From Limisphaerales bacterium (GTDB taxonomy: Bacteria > Verrucomicrobiota > Verrucomicrobiia > Limisphaerales > UBA1096), in the NCBI GenBank assembly GCA_004213515.1, contig SHAK01000002.1, forward strand, positions 57,941 through 121,940: a stretch of 64,000 bases of DNA, read 5' to 3'. Shown here piece by piece: positions 1 to 7,164 of this stretch. The notes under the pieces are model-generated. The model made no database searches. It had not been told where the DNA came from and worked only from the letters and a program-made list of their open reading frames with translations. The stretch's first letter is position 1; every line of letters starts with the position of its first letter. Made by a program: the position numbers and the translations under genes.

Positions 1-57
1 AAAAGCTGAAATTGACTGACTGAAGGTTACACGTCCAATGACTTTACCTAATCTCAT
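1..57 (-). CDS. BMC-P (EutN/CcmL-type) shell vertex protein, partial
   Basis: This is the first 19 codons of a gene that runs off the left edge. The ATG at 57 overlaps the TGA of the upstream BMC-P gene (ATGA). The visible protein begins MRLGKVIGRVTFSQSISAF. The opening MRLxKVxGxVxxS is the first beta strand typical of EutN/CcmL pentamers, which cap the vertices of microcompartments. It would be the third BMC-P gene of this operon, in line with the several BMC-P paralogs known from planctomycete and verrucomicrobial loci. Only the N-terminus is visible, so the family call rests on the motif and the context. Confidence 0.8.
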   Translation of the reverse strand, partial: MRLGKVIGRVTFSQSISAF

Positions 58-332
58 GCTCTTTTTTCTTCCTCCATTCGGTCTATTATTCCTGTTATCA
101 TCATTCGAACTGGACTGCGTTTATCTCCTACCACGTTTCTTGCAGCAGCACCATCAGACGTTACAACCACTCGCTGATGCATTCCTGCACCATAAGGGTC
201 AATGGCAATAATAGGTGTACCATCATTTTCACCCTCGAGATCAATTGGCTGACAAACAACCATTCGCCAACCATCAAGGCTTGAATGCTTGCGTGTTGCA
301 ACAACGTTACCTTCAACTCGAGCAAGGCGCAT
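54..332 (-). CDS. BMC-P (EutN/CcmL-type) shell vertex protein
   Basis: A 92-residue EutN/CcmL-family protein, the usual length for a BMC-P pentamer that closes the vertices of the polyhedral shell. The N-terminus MRLARVEGNVVATRKH and the segment IIAIDPYGAGMHQRVVVTSDG match the family's beta-barrel core; the AIDxxGAG loop is characteristic. The gene starts two bases after the aldehyde dehydrogenase stop and overlaps the next BMC-P gene by ATGA, so it is translated within the operon. It differs clearly from the other complete BMC-P (1851-2174) and probably fills a different vertex role. Family assignment is firm; the individual role is inferred. Confidence 0.93.
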   Translation of the reverse strand: MRLARVEGNVVATRKHSSLDGWRMVVCQPIDLEGENDGTPIIAIDPYGAGMHQRVVVTSDGAAARNVVGDKRSPVRMMITGIIDRMEEEKRA

Positions 333-334
333 AT

Positions 335-1807
335 CTAGTATATTCTTAAGTTATCAACCATAACACAGCGACGCACACGGGTGAATGTTCTCGGATTAGT
401 CACGCCTTCTCCAGTCGGGGTTGCAATTGAAAAACTTAAGTAACCTTCACCTCCCAAACCTAAGCCAGCCATAGAAGGGCCATTCTTAACAAATAGTGTG
501 GTATCAAGCGCTCGCCCCATAGCTGTCATATTATTGACATCGTGCGAGTGGATGATCGCCGTATGGCGATAATTGTGCTCTGACTTCTTTGCTGCAGCGA
601 TACCTTCATCAATAGTACGAACACGAACTATCGGAAGCATTGGCATCATCTGCTCTTCTTCAACAAAAAGATGATCAGGACGTGTCTCTGCAAAAAGCAG
701 TTGTGTTCCAGAAGATACATTGACACCGGCAGCCTGAGCCAAAACTGAGACATCCTTACCTATAAAATCCTTATTCGTTGCAGCATGGCCACACCCTGCG
801 CCTTTTCCTTCTGGAAATACAAATGCAGCTTGCGTCAATGCATCAAGCTGAGAGTTATTTAATCGGACCGCAGCGTGACGCTCCATTGCGCCCATGAAAT
901 CATCAGCGATACTATCCAAAACAAATATCTGTTTTTCACCAATGCAAAGAAGATTATTGTCATAGCTTGCCCCCTGCACTACACAGCGCGCTGCACGATC
1001 TATATCTGCCGTATTATCGACAAGTACAGGAGGGTTGCCTGGTCCTGCACAGATGGCTCGCTTTCCCGTCTTCATTGCAGCCGCAACAACTCCTGGCCCG
1101 CCAGTGACACACAACAAACGAACGTTTTCGTTGCCGCACATTTCCTTAAACGAATCAAAAGTTGGTTGCTCGATTATACATGCAATGTTTTCGATACCAA
1201 TTGAACGATAAATTGCTTCATTAAATTTACGAACTGCCATTGCAGCACACTGAGCAGCGGCTGGATGAGCGTTGAATACCACTGCATTACCTGCTGCAAC
1301 AATATTAACAATATTCCCAGCAAGTGTAGGGATCGAATGAGTAGAAGGAGTAACTGCACCAACTACACCAAATGGGGTATACTCTTCCAATGTGATTCCA
1401 TTATCTCCGCTTCGCCCTTCAGGCCTAAGCCACTCAACACCAGGAACATCACGAATAATATGAAGCTTCTCGATCTTATGATCTAATCGTCCGATTTTGG
1501 ATTCCTCAAGCTCAATTCGCCCCCAATCATCAGCATTGGTCTCACACATGCCTTTAACGATTTCAATGATTTTTCGGCGCGCCCCAATACCCTGATTTCG
1601 TAGTTGAATAAAAGCCTCTGCAGCTGCTTCGCAGGCGTCATTTGCATTTTTAAAAACACCAAAATCCTTACTACTGCTGCCTTTGCCGCTGCAGCCACAA
1701 GATCCATTATCACTTTTTACATCTTGAATGGAAGAGTCACCACCCAAGCGCCCTAAAACATCTTGGATGACATCTTTGATCAACGCTTCGTTAACTGCAT
1801 TAGCCAT
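335..1807 (-). CDS. Microcompartment CoA-acylating aldehyde dehydrogenase
   Basis: A 490-residue aldehyde dehydrogenase of the PduP/EutE family, which oxidises an aldehyde to acyl-CoA with NAD inside the shell. Residues 1-23 (MANAVNEALIKDVIQDVLGRLGG) form an amphipathic helix typical of an encapsulation peptide. A flexible linker follows (about 24-48) that contains a CGC pair, Cys37 and Cys39. The catalytic domain has the cofactor loop near TPSTHSIPT and the catalytic Cys288 in NNLLCIGEK. The start has an AGGAA Shine-Dalgarno. In PV-type BMCs the substrate is thought to be lactaldehyde from fucose or rhamnose, giving lactyl-CoA; the substrate here is inferred from context. The product would pass to PduL and then to acetate kinase, both encoded upstream in the same operon. 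Confidence 0.93.
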   Translation of the reverse strand: MANAVNEALIKDVIQDVLGRLGGDSSIQDVKSDNGSCGCSGKGSSSKDFGVFKNANDACEAAAEAFIQLRNQGIGARRKIIEIVKGMCETNADDWGRIELEESKIGRLDHKIEKLHIIRDVPGVEWLRPEGRSGDNGITLEEYTPFGVVGAVTPSTHSIPTLAGNIVNIVAAGNAVVFNAHPAAAQCAAMAVRKFNEAIYRSIGIENIACIIEQPTFDSFKEMCGNENVRLLCVTGGPGVVAAAMKTGKRAICAGPGNPPVLVDNTADIDRAARCVVQGASYDNNLLCIGEKQIFVLDSIADDFMGAMERHAAVRLNNSQLDALTQAAFVFPEGKGAGCGHAATNKDFIGKDVSVLAQAAGVNVSSGTQLLFAETRPDHLFVEEEQMMPMLPIVRVRTIDEGIAAAKKSEHNYRHTAIIHSHDVNNMTAMGRALDTTLFVKNGPSMAGLGLGGEGYLSFSIATPTGEGVTNPRTFTRVRRCVMVDNLRIY

Positions 1808-1850
1808 ATTGATTCCTATAAGTTATATTATTTATTATGATCAATCAGAT

Positions 1851-2174
1851 TTAGATATGATCGTCTTTTTTTGCATCAAAAATTATCTGACCTAATACAT
1901 CCACAGTGTCAACAATGCCCACAACTACAGCATCCACAGGTGCGCTCTTCATATTTGGCGCCAACCGCGCAGAACTGCCTTGGGTAAACATTATTAACTC
2001 CCCTTCTCCGGCACCAACAGAGTCGACTGCTATAATTGTATTTTTTCCGGGGCGAAATTTGGCTGGATCGCTTTCGTCAACCAATTGAGGACGAACAAGA
2101 AGTAACTTTCGGCCACTCAATGCTTCATCCTTCTTGGTCGCGACAACTGACCCCTCTACTCGGGCAAGGAACAT
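1851..2174 (-). CDS. BMC-P (EutN/CcmL-type) shell vertex protein, longer form
   Basis: A 107-residue EutN/CcmL-type pentamer protein. MFLARVEGSVVATKKDE is the first strand, IIAVDSVGAGEGELIMFTQGSSAR is the conserved core with the AVDxxGAG loop, and VVVGIVDTVDV is the last strand. It is about 15 residues longer than the neighbouring BMC-P, with an insert around DESDPAKFRPGKN and a longer C-terminal tail. Its ATG is preceded by a near-perfect Shine-Dalgarno that overlaps the stop of the BMC-H gene upstream, suggesting coupled translation. It sits between a BMC-H gene and the aldehyde dehydrogenase. Confidence 0.93.
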   Translation of the reverse strand: MFLARVEGSVVATKKDEALSGRKLLLVRPQLVDESDPAKFRPGKNTIIAVDSVGAGEGELIMFTQGSSARLAPNMKSAPVDAVVVGIVDTVDVLGQIIFDAKKDDHI

Positions 2175-2180
2175 TCCTGT

Positions 2181-2188
2181 ACCTCCTT
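2181..2188 (-). promoter_or_regulatory. Strong ribosome binding site overlapping a stop codon
   Basis: On the minus strand the junction reads TAAGGAGGTACAGGAATG. AAGGAGGT matches the anti-Shine-Dalgarno core, lies six bases before the ATG of the BMC-P gene at 2174, and shares bases with the TAA stop of the BMC-H gene. Most other genes in the operon have weak or no such site, so this one stands out. It fixes the start of the 107-residue BMC-P and implies translational coupling. Confidence 0.75.
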
Positions 2189-2474
2189 ATTTCTTGGTTT
2201 TTGGTAAAACCGTAGCGACGTCACTATGTGGACGCGCTATTACGTGCACACTTACAACTTCACCTCCAATGGCTTTAACGGCTTCCGCACCAGCATCAGT
2301 TGCGGCTTTCACTGCAGCAACATCTCCGGTAACACAGGCGCTAACGAGAGCATTGCCAACTTGCTGCATCGGCCCAGACAACTCCACATTTGCGGATTTT
2401 AGCATGGCGTCGGTTCCTTCAACCAAGGCAACAAGGCCTCGAGTTTCTATCAATCCTATAGCTTGTTGAGACAT
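2187..2474 (-). CDS. BMC-H shell hexamer protein with altered pore loop
   Basis: A 95-residue single-domain BMC protein (Pfam BMC, PduA/CcmK type) that forms hexagonal tiles of the shell facets. The core AIGLIETRGLVALVEGTDAM and [13 protein letters not shown] are canonical, as is the VIARPH end. The pore-lining segment reads QVGNAL, whereas its two paralogs have KVGSGL and PIGGGL; a small residue at the third pore position is usual in sugar and diol BMCs. It also carries one extra residue in KAIGGEVVSVHV. The gene lies apart from the other two BMC-H genes, downstream of ackA. Fold and role in the shell are secure; a changed pore selectivity is inferred. Confidence 0.93.
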   Translation of the reverse strand: MSQQAIGLIETRGLVALVEGTDAMLKSANVELSGPMQQVGNALVSACVTGDVAAVKAATDAGAEAVKAIGGEVVSVHVIARPHSDVATVLPKTKK

Positions 2475-2507
2475 ATTATTTCTTTGTTTTTGTTATTTTA
2501 AAAAAAG

Positions 2508-3698
2508 TTAGTTTTGTTTGTTTTCTAAAAATCGCTTCACTTCACGAGCCACCACTAGCTCCTCATTAGTTGGTATTACCAACACCTTAACTGTAGAATT
2601 TTCCGAGCTAATAATGGCTTCTTCTGCTTTTATGGAACCATTCTTGGATGGATCCAATTCAATTCCTATCTGGTCCATATTTGCACAAATTTCTGCACGA
2701 ATTTCTGCACGGTTTTCACCAATTCCAGCAGTAAACACGAGAGCATCTAGTCCATTGAGTTGAGCCATGTATGCTCCAATCCAGTGGCGTACTGATTTCA
2801 CAAATACTTCCAAAGCCAATCGAGCATTTGCATCTCCACTGTCTGCCGCAGATTGTATATCGCGAATATCATTGTACTTTCCGCTCAATCCCTTAAGCCC
2901 ACTCTCATTACACAACGCATGTTCAACTTCATCAACCGAGAGACCGTCTCGTCGCATCATGTGAAGCACAGCCATAGAGTCTAGATCCCCTACACGATTA
3001 TTATGTGGTAAACCAGACTGAGGGCTTAGGCCCATACTATTACCAATTGCCGCTCCATTGAGAATACCAGTAACAGAAGAACTACCACCAAGGTGACATG
3101 AAACCACTCTGAACATTGAACCCTCAACTTGTGAACTCACCTCATCAACATAAAGATTACGCGCACGGCTAGCCACGTCTTCTCGACCTAGAATTTCTGC
3201 TGACCTTTCCGCAATAAACTTGTGACTTGCTCCATGAAAACCCCATCGCCGGACTCCAGCATCATACCAACTTTTAGGTACTGCATAGCGGCGGGATGAC
3301 TCTGGCATCCATTGGTAAAAAGCCGTTTCAAATAGACCCACTAAAGGTGTCTCTGGCATCTTCTCCGCAAATAACCTTATACCACTAATATAAGGCGGAT
3401 TATGAGCGGGCGCGACGTAGTTGCATTTTTCCATGGACTCAACGACTTGTTCCGTTAACTCAAGACAACCAGTAAGCCCCTCGGCCATAATAGTCTTGAA
3501 TCCAACCGCATTAAGATCAGCCTCAGAGGTAATCCACCCTCCCTCCTTCAATTCAGACTGCACTTGCTCAATTGCCGCAGAGTGATCATTGACACGTTCA
3601 ATGCCACCCTTAACTAACAGCTCTCCTTCACCGCTTGAAAAATCAAACAAGCGATATTTCATAGAAGTAGATCCGAGGTTAGCAATGAGAATTTTCAC
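2508..3698 (-). CDS. ackA: Acetate kinase (acyl-phosphate kinase of the BMC pathway)
   Basis: A 396-residue acetate/propionate kinase, full length for the family, which makes ATP from an acyl phosphate. The N-terminal ILIANLGSTSMKYRLF matches the family signature (N-x-G-S-x-S-x-K), GFHGASHKF is the second signature, and DALVFTAGIGENRAEIR is the nucleotide-binding segment near the C-terminus. The start is a GTG without a clear Shine-Dalgarno. The gene lies between BMC-H genes, and no encapsulation peptide is evident, so it probably works outside or at the surface of the shell on acyl phosphate released by PduL. The substrate could be acetyl-, propionyl- or lactyl-phosphate; sequence alone does not decide. 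Confidence 0.94.
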   Translation of the reverse strand: MKILIANLGSTSMKYRLFDFSSGEGELLVKGGIERVNDHSAAIEQVQSELKEGGWITSEADLNAVGFKTIMAEGLTGCLELTEQVVESMEKCNYVAPAHNPPYISGIRLFAEKMPETPLVGLFETAFYQWMPESSRRYAVPKSWYDAGVRRWGFHGASHKFIAERSAEILGREDVASRARNLYVDEVSSQVEGSMFRVVSCHLGGSSSVTGILNGAAIGNSMGLSPQSGLPHNNRVGDLDSMAVLHMMRRDGLSVDEVEHALCNESGLKGLSGKYNDIRDIQSAADSGDANARLALEVFVKSVRHWIGAYMAQLNGLDALVFTAGIGENRAEIRAEICANMDQIGIELDPSKNGSIKAEEAIISSENSTVKVLVIPTNEELVVAREVKRFLENKQN

Positions 3699-3736
3699 GA
3701 CTGTTTAAACCAATCGGTTGGCTATGCAAGAATGTA

Positions 3737-4015
3737 TCAAGTTAACCAATCGCCTAATCCCTTTAAATCCTCATGAGGACGAGGAATAACTTGAACACTG
3801 ATAACTTCTCCAACATCTGCCGCAGCGGCCGCACCTGCATCAGTAGCTGCCTTTACTGCTGCTACGTCTCCTCGATAGAAGCCTGTTACTAAACCACTGC
3901 CAACTTTATCCCAGCCGGTCATTGTAACATTTGCCGCTTTTAAAGCAGCGTCGCTAGCTTCCATTAAGGCACAGAAGCCCTTGCACTCAATCATTCCTAT
4001 TGCTTGTTCAGCCAT
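3737..4015 (-). CDS. BMC-H shell hexamer protein
   Basis: A 92-residue single-domain BMC protein. [26 protein letters not shown] is the first half of the fold, KVGSGLVTG the pore loop with the canonical [17 protein letters not shown] the following helix, and [14 protein letters not shown] the last strand. It lies 22 bases downstream of the other BMC-H gene of this pair and 38 bases upstream of ackA. The two genes probably arose by duplication and supply the main facet hexamers. The assignment is secure from motif and length. Confidence 0.96.
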   Translation of the reverse strand: MAEQAIGMIECKGFCALMEASDAALKAANVTMTGWDKVGSGLVTGFYRGDVAAVKAATDAGAAAAADVGEVISVQVIPRPHEDLKGLGDWLT

Positions 4016-4037
4016 AATATTTTTTTCGTTTTAAGTT

Positions 4038-4328
4038 TTATTTGTTAGCTTTACCGGGTGCTGTACTAAAAGCCTTTAATAATTCCTCGTGAGGACGAGC
4101 AATAACATGCGAACTAACCAATTCGCCCACTCGTGCTGCAGCATTGGTTCCCGCATCAACGGCTGCCTTAATACTGCCTACGTCTCCTTTGGCTAACACG
4201 GTAATTAATCCGCCACCAATTGGGACGGTCTTTACCAAACTCACGTTAGCTGCCTTGACCATTGCATCGCTGGCTTCAACACTGCCAACGTATCCCTTGG
4301 TCTCGATCATTCCTAGTGCTTCACTCAT
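4038..4328 (-). CDS. BMC-H shell hexamer protein
   Basis: A 96-residue BMC-domain protein, the first shell gene after pduL. ALGMIETKGYVGSVEASDAMVKAANV is followed by a glycine-rich pore loop PIGGGLITV and KGDVGSIKAAVDAG; VSSHVIARPHEELL closes the domain, and a short polar tail ends GKANK. The G-G-G pore differs from the G-S-G of the next gene, so the two hexamers may differ in permeability. The gene starts 29 bases after the pduL stop. Confidence 0.96.
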   Translation of the reverse strand: MSEALGMIETKGYVGSVEASDAMVKAANVSLVKTVPIGGGLITVLAKGDVGSIKAAVDAGTNAAARVGELVSSHVIARPHEELLKAFSTAPGKANK

Positions 4329-4357
4329 AATGTTTTTATTTTACGTTTAAAATTTGA

Positions 4358-5035
4358 TTATTTAACCAGCTCACAAGGTGTGTCCGGTTTTAAATTCACA
4401 GAGTTGCCTTCGTCAGTATCAATATGCACCTCAAGTTTAAAACTATCATCTACTCGCACTAACATCTCATCAAAGGTTACCGCGCATGGTCCGCCGACTT
4501 TTAACTTCATTCGGTCACCAGCCGACACGCTATAAAATGCTGCATCGTCAGAATTCATATGTACATGGCGCTCAGCTCTTATTATACCATCAGGCATTTC
4601 AAAAAAACCTTCAGGACCCATAAGCATACCACCAGGAGTTCCTTCTATCTTGCCGGACTGGCACAACGGAATATCAAAGCCAAGCGCAATTGCATCTGTA
4701 TATGCTAGTTCAACCTGATTTAATGTTCTGCATGGTCCAAGAATACGCAAATTAGATATAATACGACTACGGGGACCAACTAAAGTCACTGTCTCTTTAG
4801 CAGCAAACTGCCCGTCCTGATATAACCACTTCATCGGCGTAAGTTGATGATCCTTGCCAAAAAGTGATTCAACCGCTTCCTGAGTAAGATGACAGTGACG
4901 CGCGCTAACATTAACCACCAAAGGATTGGGTGCCTGTCCAGTGGCGGGCACTGTCTTACCCATTCGCTGGTAAACCGCTTGGCGAACTAAATGTTCCACC
5001 ACTGCGCGATGAACTTTGTTAGACTGACTCTCCAT
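4358..5035 (-). CDS. pduL: Phosphate acyltransferase PduL
   Basis: A 225-residue PduL-type phosphotransacylase, which converts acyl-CoA and phosphate into acyl phosphate and CoA and so recycles CoA inside the shell. The N-terminal helix KVHRAVVEHLVRQAVYQRMG looks like an encapsulation peptide. Two zinc-binding clusters are visible, VNVSARHCHLT in the first half and RAERHVHMNSDDA in the second, matching the duplicated beta-barrel architecture. It is the first gene of the BMC operon, with a candidate promoter 36-64 bases upstream and a divergent DeoR regulator beyond it. Length and motifs fit the family well. Confidence 0.96.
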   Translation of the reverse strand: MESQSNKVHRAVVEHLVRQAVYQRMGKTVPATGQAPNPLVVNVSARHCHLTQEAVESLFGKDHQLTPMKWLYQDGQFAAKETVTLVGPRSRIISNLRILGPCRTLNQVELAYTDAIALGFDIPLCQSGKIEGTPGGMLMGPEGFFEMPDGIIRAERHVHMNSDDAAFYSVSAGDRMKLKVGGPCAVTFDEMLVRVDDSFKLEVHIDTDEGNSVNLKPDTPCELVK

Positions 5036-5070
5036 ATTTAACTATTCGCGAAGAACAAAAAACCAATTAC

Positions 5071-5099
5071 ATGATAGTTCGTCAACAAAAAACTTGCAA
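5071..5099 (-). promoter_or_regulatory. Candidate sigma70-like promoter of the BMC operon
   Basis: On the minus strand TTGCAA (5099-5094) is separated by exactly 17 bases from TATCAT (5076-5071), a good -35/-10 pair. Transcription would start near 5064, about 30 bases before the pduL ATG. A six-base inverted repeat, AACTAT at 5040-5045 and ATAGTT at 5074-5079, has one arm on the -10 and the other in the leader, and a TTCGCGAA palindrome lies at 5045-5052. These are candidate operator elements for the divergent DeoR regulator. The pattern was read by eye and is not proven. Confidence 0.5.
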
Positions 5100-5130
5100 A
5101 ATCTATCAATTTCTACCAAATTATTTGCTT

Positions 5131-5889
5131 ATGCAGGCGGAAGAACGCCAATTTTTGATCGAACAACACCTTCAGAAGGTTGAATTTGCCTCGCTTGAAG
5201 AACTTTCTGAGAAGGTTGATGTTTCTATTTCTACTGTCAGGCGTGATCTGACCTTACTTGAAACCAAAGGTACTATTAGAAGAACGCACGGCGGAGCACG
5301 CTTAATTACTCCAAAATCTGATGAATTTACCTTTAGCGCGAGGGATACTCATCAATTAACCGAAAAGGACTTGATCGGTCATGCTGCGGCGTCATTAATA
5401 AAACCTAACCAAGGAGTCATTATAGATGCCGGAACTACTGCTTATCACGTTGCCAAGCATTTAGGAGGAAAAGCCTCGCATATTATTACAAACTCATTAC
5501 CAGTAGCTAATCATTTTGGCTCAGACAACAGTGTCGAAGTACTGGTAACAGGCGGAGTGATTTATCCAAGACTTGGAGTACTTGTGGGGCCACTGGCAGT
5601 CGAATCTCTCTCAATGATGCATGCCGATATAGCTATTATGAGTGGCGGTGGCATTACACTTGATGGCGTTACCAATTCCCACGCATTACTAATAGATATA
5701 CAACGCGCCATGCTGAAGTCCGCACAGCATATAATTTTTTGTCTGGACCACACTAAGTTTAGCCGCCGCTCAGTCTCTCATCTATGTGAAATAAGTGCCA
5801 TTGACACTGTAGTTACCGACAAGCAATCTCCAAAAGTTCTTGTCGAACAACTTAAGCAATCAAATACAAAAGTAGTTATTGCGGAATAA
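5131..5889 (+). CDS. DeoR-family transcriptional regulator of the BMC operon
   Basis: A DeoR-type repressor of about 252 residues. I take the ATG at 5131 because the protein then begins MQAEERQFLIEQHL, the usual start of the family; the frame is open from 5071. The winged helix-turn-helix lies near residues 15-55 (LEELSEKVDVSISTVRRDL, then KGTIRRTHGGARL). The C-terminal DeoRC domain, a sugar-phosphate sensor, has the loop IIDAGTTAYHVAKHL and IMSGGGITLDG. It is transcribed divergently from pduL, an arrangement known for PV-type BMC loci, where such a regulator is expected to sense a phosphorylated sugar intermediate. The ligand is not known from sequence. Confidence 0.93.
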   Translation: MQAEERQFLIEQHLQKVEFASLEELSEKVDVSISTVRRDLTLLETKGTIRRTHGGARLITPKSDEFTFSARDTHQLTEKDLIGHAAASLIKPNQGVIIDAGTTAYHVAKHLGGKASHIITNSLPVANHFGSDNSVEVLVTGGVIYPRLGVLVGPLAVESLSMMHADIAIMSGGGITLDGVTNSHALLIDIQRAMLKSAQHIIFCLDHTKFSRRSVSHLCEISAIDTVVTDKQSPKVLVEQLKQSNTKVVIAE

Positions 5890-5982
5890 CAAATTTGGAA
5901 ATTTGATTACGCTCATTTTTGAATCAAAAAATTAATTTTCTTAACAACGCTTAATTTATAAAATAATAAACTTTCTTGGATG

Positions 5983-7098
5983 CTAATATCTCAATAACCC
6001 AGCGATGCCACCTAGCTGCTTTAACTCAGCAATCTGTTCGCAAAACTCAATTTCAGCACTTGATTGAGTAAGCAATTCAGCCAGTTCATTTACAATTCCA
6101 ACATTATAAAGATCATCAGAATTGCACTTTTCACAATTATTGGATTGAATTTGAAGGTGATTACATTTCCTACAACGGGTCCCTGAAATATTAAGTGTCT
6201 TTTCAATGATCACTGAGTCAAGCCTTCCACTTTCAGCATAATCAATTATATCATTCACTCCTGTTACTCCCAACCCACCTACGAACAACTCATTCTTAAT
6301 CTTATCCCAAAGATTTTTTTCATCAGCAATTTCAAGTTCACCAATTAGAGTGTTGATCTCCAACTGAATCTCATTTTCAGAACGATTTATATCAATAACC
6401 TTATCGATCAATTCCTTTGATACTTTAATTGAAGAAGGCAAAGCGGATTTTATTGATCGCAATATTTCATCCGAACCAAGAAGGACAATCCGGTCAAAAT
6501 CTGTTTCGTTATCCAGTCGGACTAATTCCTCGCATATATCTTTCACATAATGGTGAATTTGTTTATCTCGCCTCCGACTATATCTCTTTTGCGACCACCC
6601 TCCGACCTTAACGTGGTTTTTAATGTTACCTTTTATATTTTTAATCAGATCATTGGACTTCTCAGATGATAGCATAAAAATTTTGGTTGCTTGATTATCT
6701 GAAATCACAATTGCGCAAGATTCGTATTCATCATTCAATTCAGCCAAGGGCCTTATAAATGGTGATGAATCAACCTTAAATAAGTTGTATGATGTTTTAA
6801 AAGGCAACGAATAAACTTCACAAAAATCCATTGCCCAACAACAAAATGCAGCAATGCTGTTTTCTTTTTGAACATTCTTATCCAAAGTTTCCTCAAGCAT
6901 TTTAACATTCATACGAAAATGCTCTAATTCATCTGGGTTTTCTTTCAACAAGACTTCAAATTTTTTAATGTCATTTTTGTGTTCTTCCCATTCATTCCAC
7001 CCATTAAAATAAACAGACAAAAACGTCCTGTGTTTAGCTGCAAGTTCTGATAGAGCCCTGAGGTTTATCTCTTCTATTTTTTTGATCTGGTTGAACAT
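5983..7098 (-). CDS. Bacterial eRF1/Vms1-like (baeRF/VLRF1) release-factor-like protein
   Basis: A 371-residue protein that resembles archaeal and eukaryotic release factor 1 and its bacterial relatives (baeRF/VLRF1). The N-terminal third contains SIAAFCCWAMDFCEVYSLPF, like the aRF1 N-domain. A middle-domain loop reads KVGGWSQKRYSRRR (GGWSQ at 166-170), a GxxQ-type active loop as in Vms1-like peptidyl-tRNA hydrolases rather than GGQ. The C-terminal part has an L7Ae-like stretch and a zinc ribbon with Cys309, Cys312, Cys322 and Cys325. By family knowledge it may cleave peptidyl-tRNA on stalled large ribosomal subunits. It stands alone between the BMC regulator and the aldolase gene and is locally A+T-rich. 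The family call is good; the function is inferred. Confidence 0.7.
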   Translation of the reverse strand: MFNQIKKIEEINLRALSELAAKHRTFLSVYFNGWNEWEEHKNDIKKFEVLLKENPDELEHFRMNVKMLEETLDKNVQKENSIAAFCCWAMDFCEVYSLPFKTSYNLFKVDSSPFIRPLAELNDEYESCAIVISDNQATKIFMLSSEKSNDLIKNIKGNIKNHVKVGGWSQKRYSRRRDKQIHHYVKDICEELVRLDNETDFDRIVLLGSDEILRSIKSALPSSIKVSKELIDKVIDINRSENEIQLEINTLIGELEIADEKNLWDKIKNELFVGGLGVTGVNDIIDYAESGRLDSVIIEKTLNISGTRCRKCNHLQIQSNNCEKCNSDDLYNVGIVNELAELLTQSSAEIEFCEQIAELKQLGGIAGLLRY

Positions 7099-7164
7099 TT
7101 TTTATTAAAGACACCTAACCCTTATCAAAAATTTATATTATTGTCATCAATTAATAATTTTATC

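Noticed and set aside
5890..5905. CAAATTT/AAATTTG inverted repeat after the DeoR gene as a terminator
   Set aside because: The stem is seven A/T-rich pairs with a two-base loop and no adjoining T-run.
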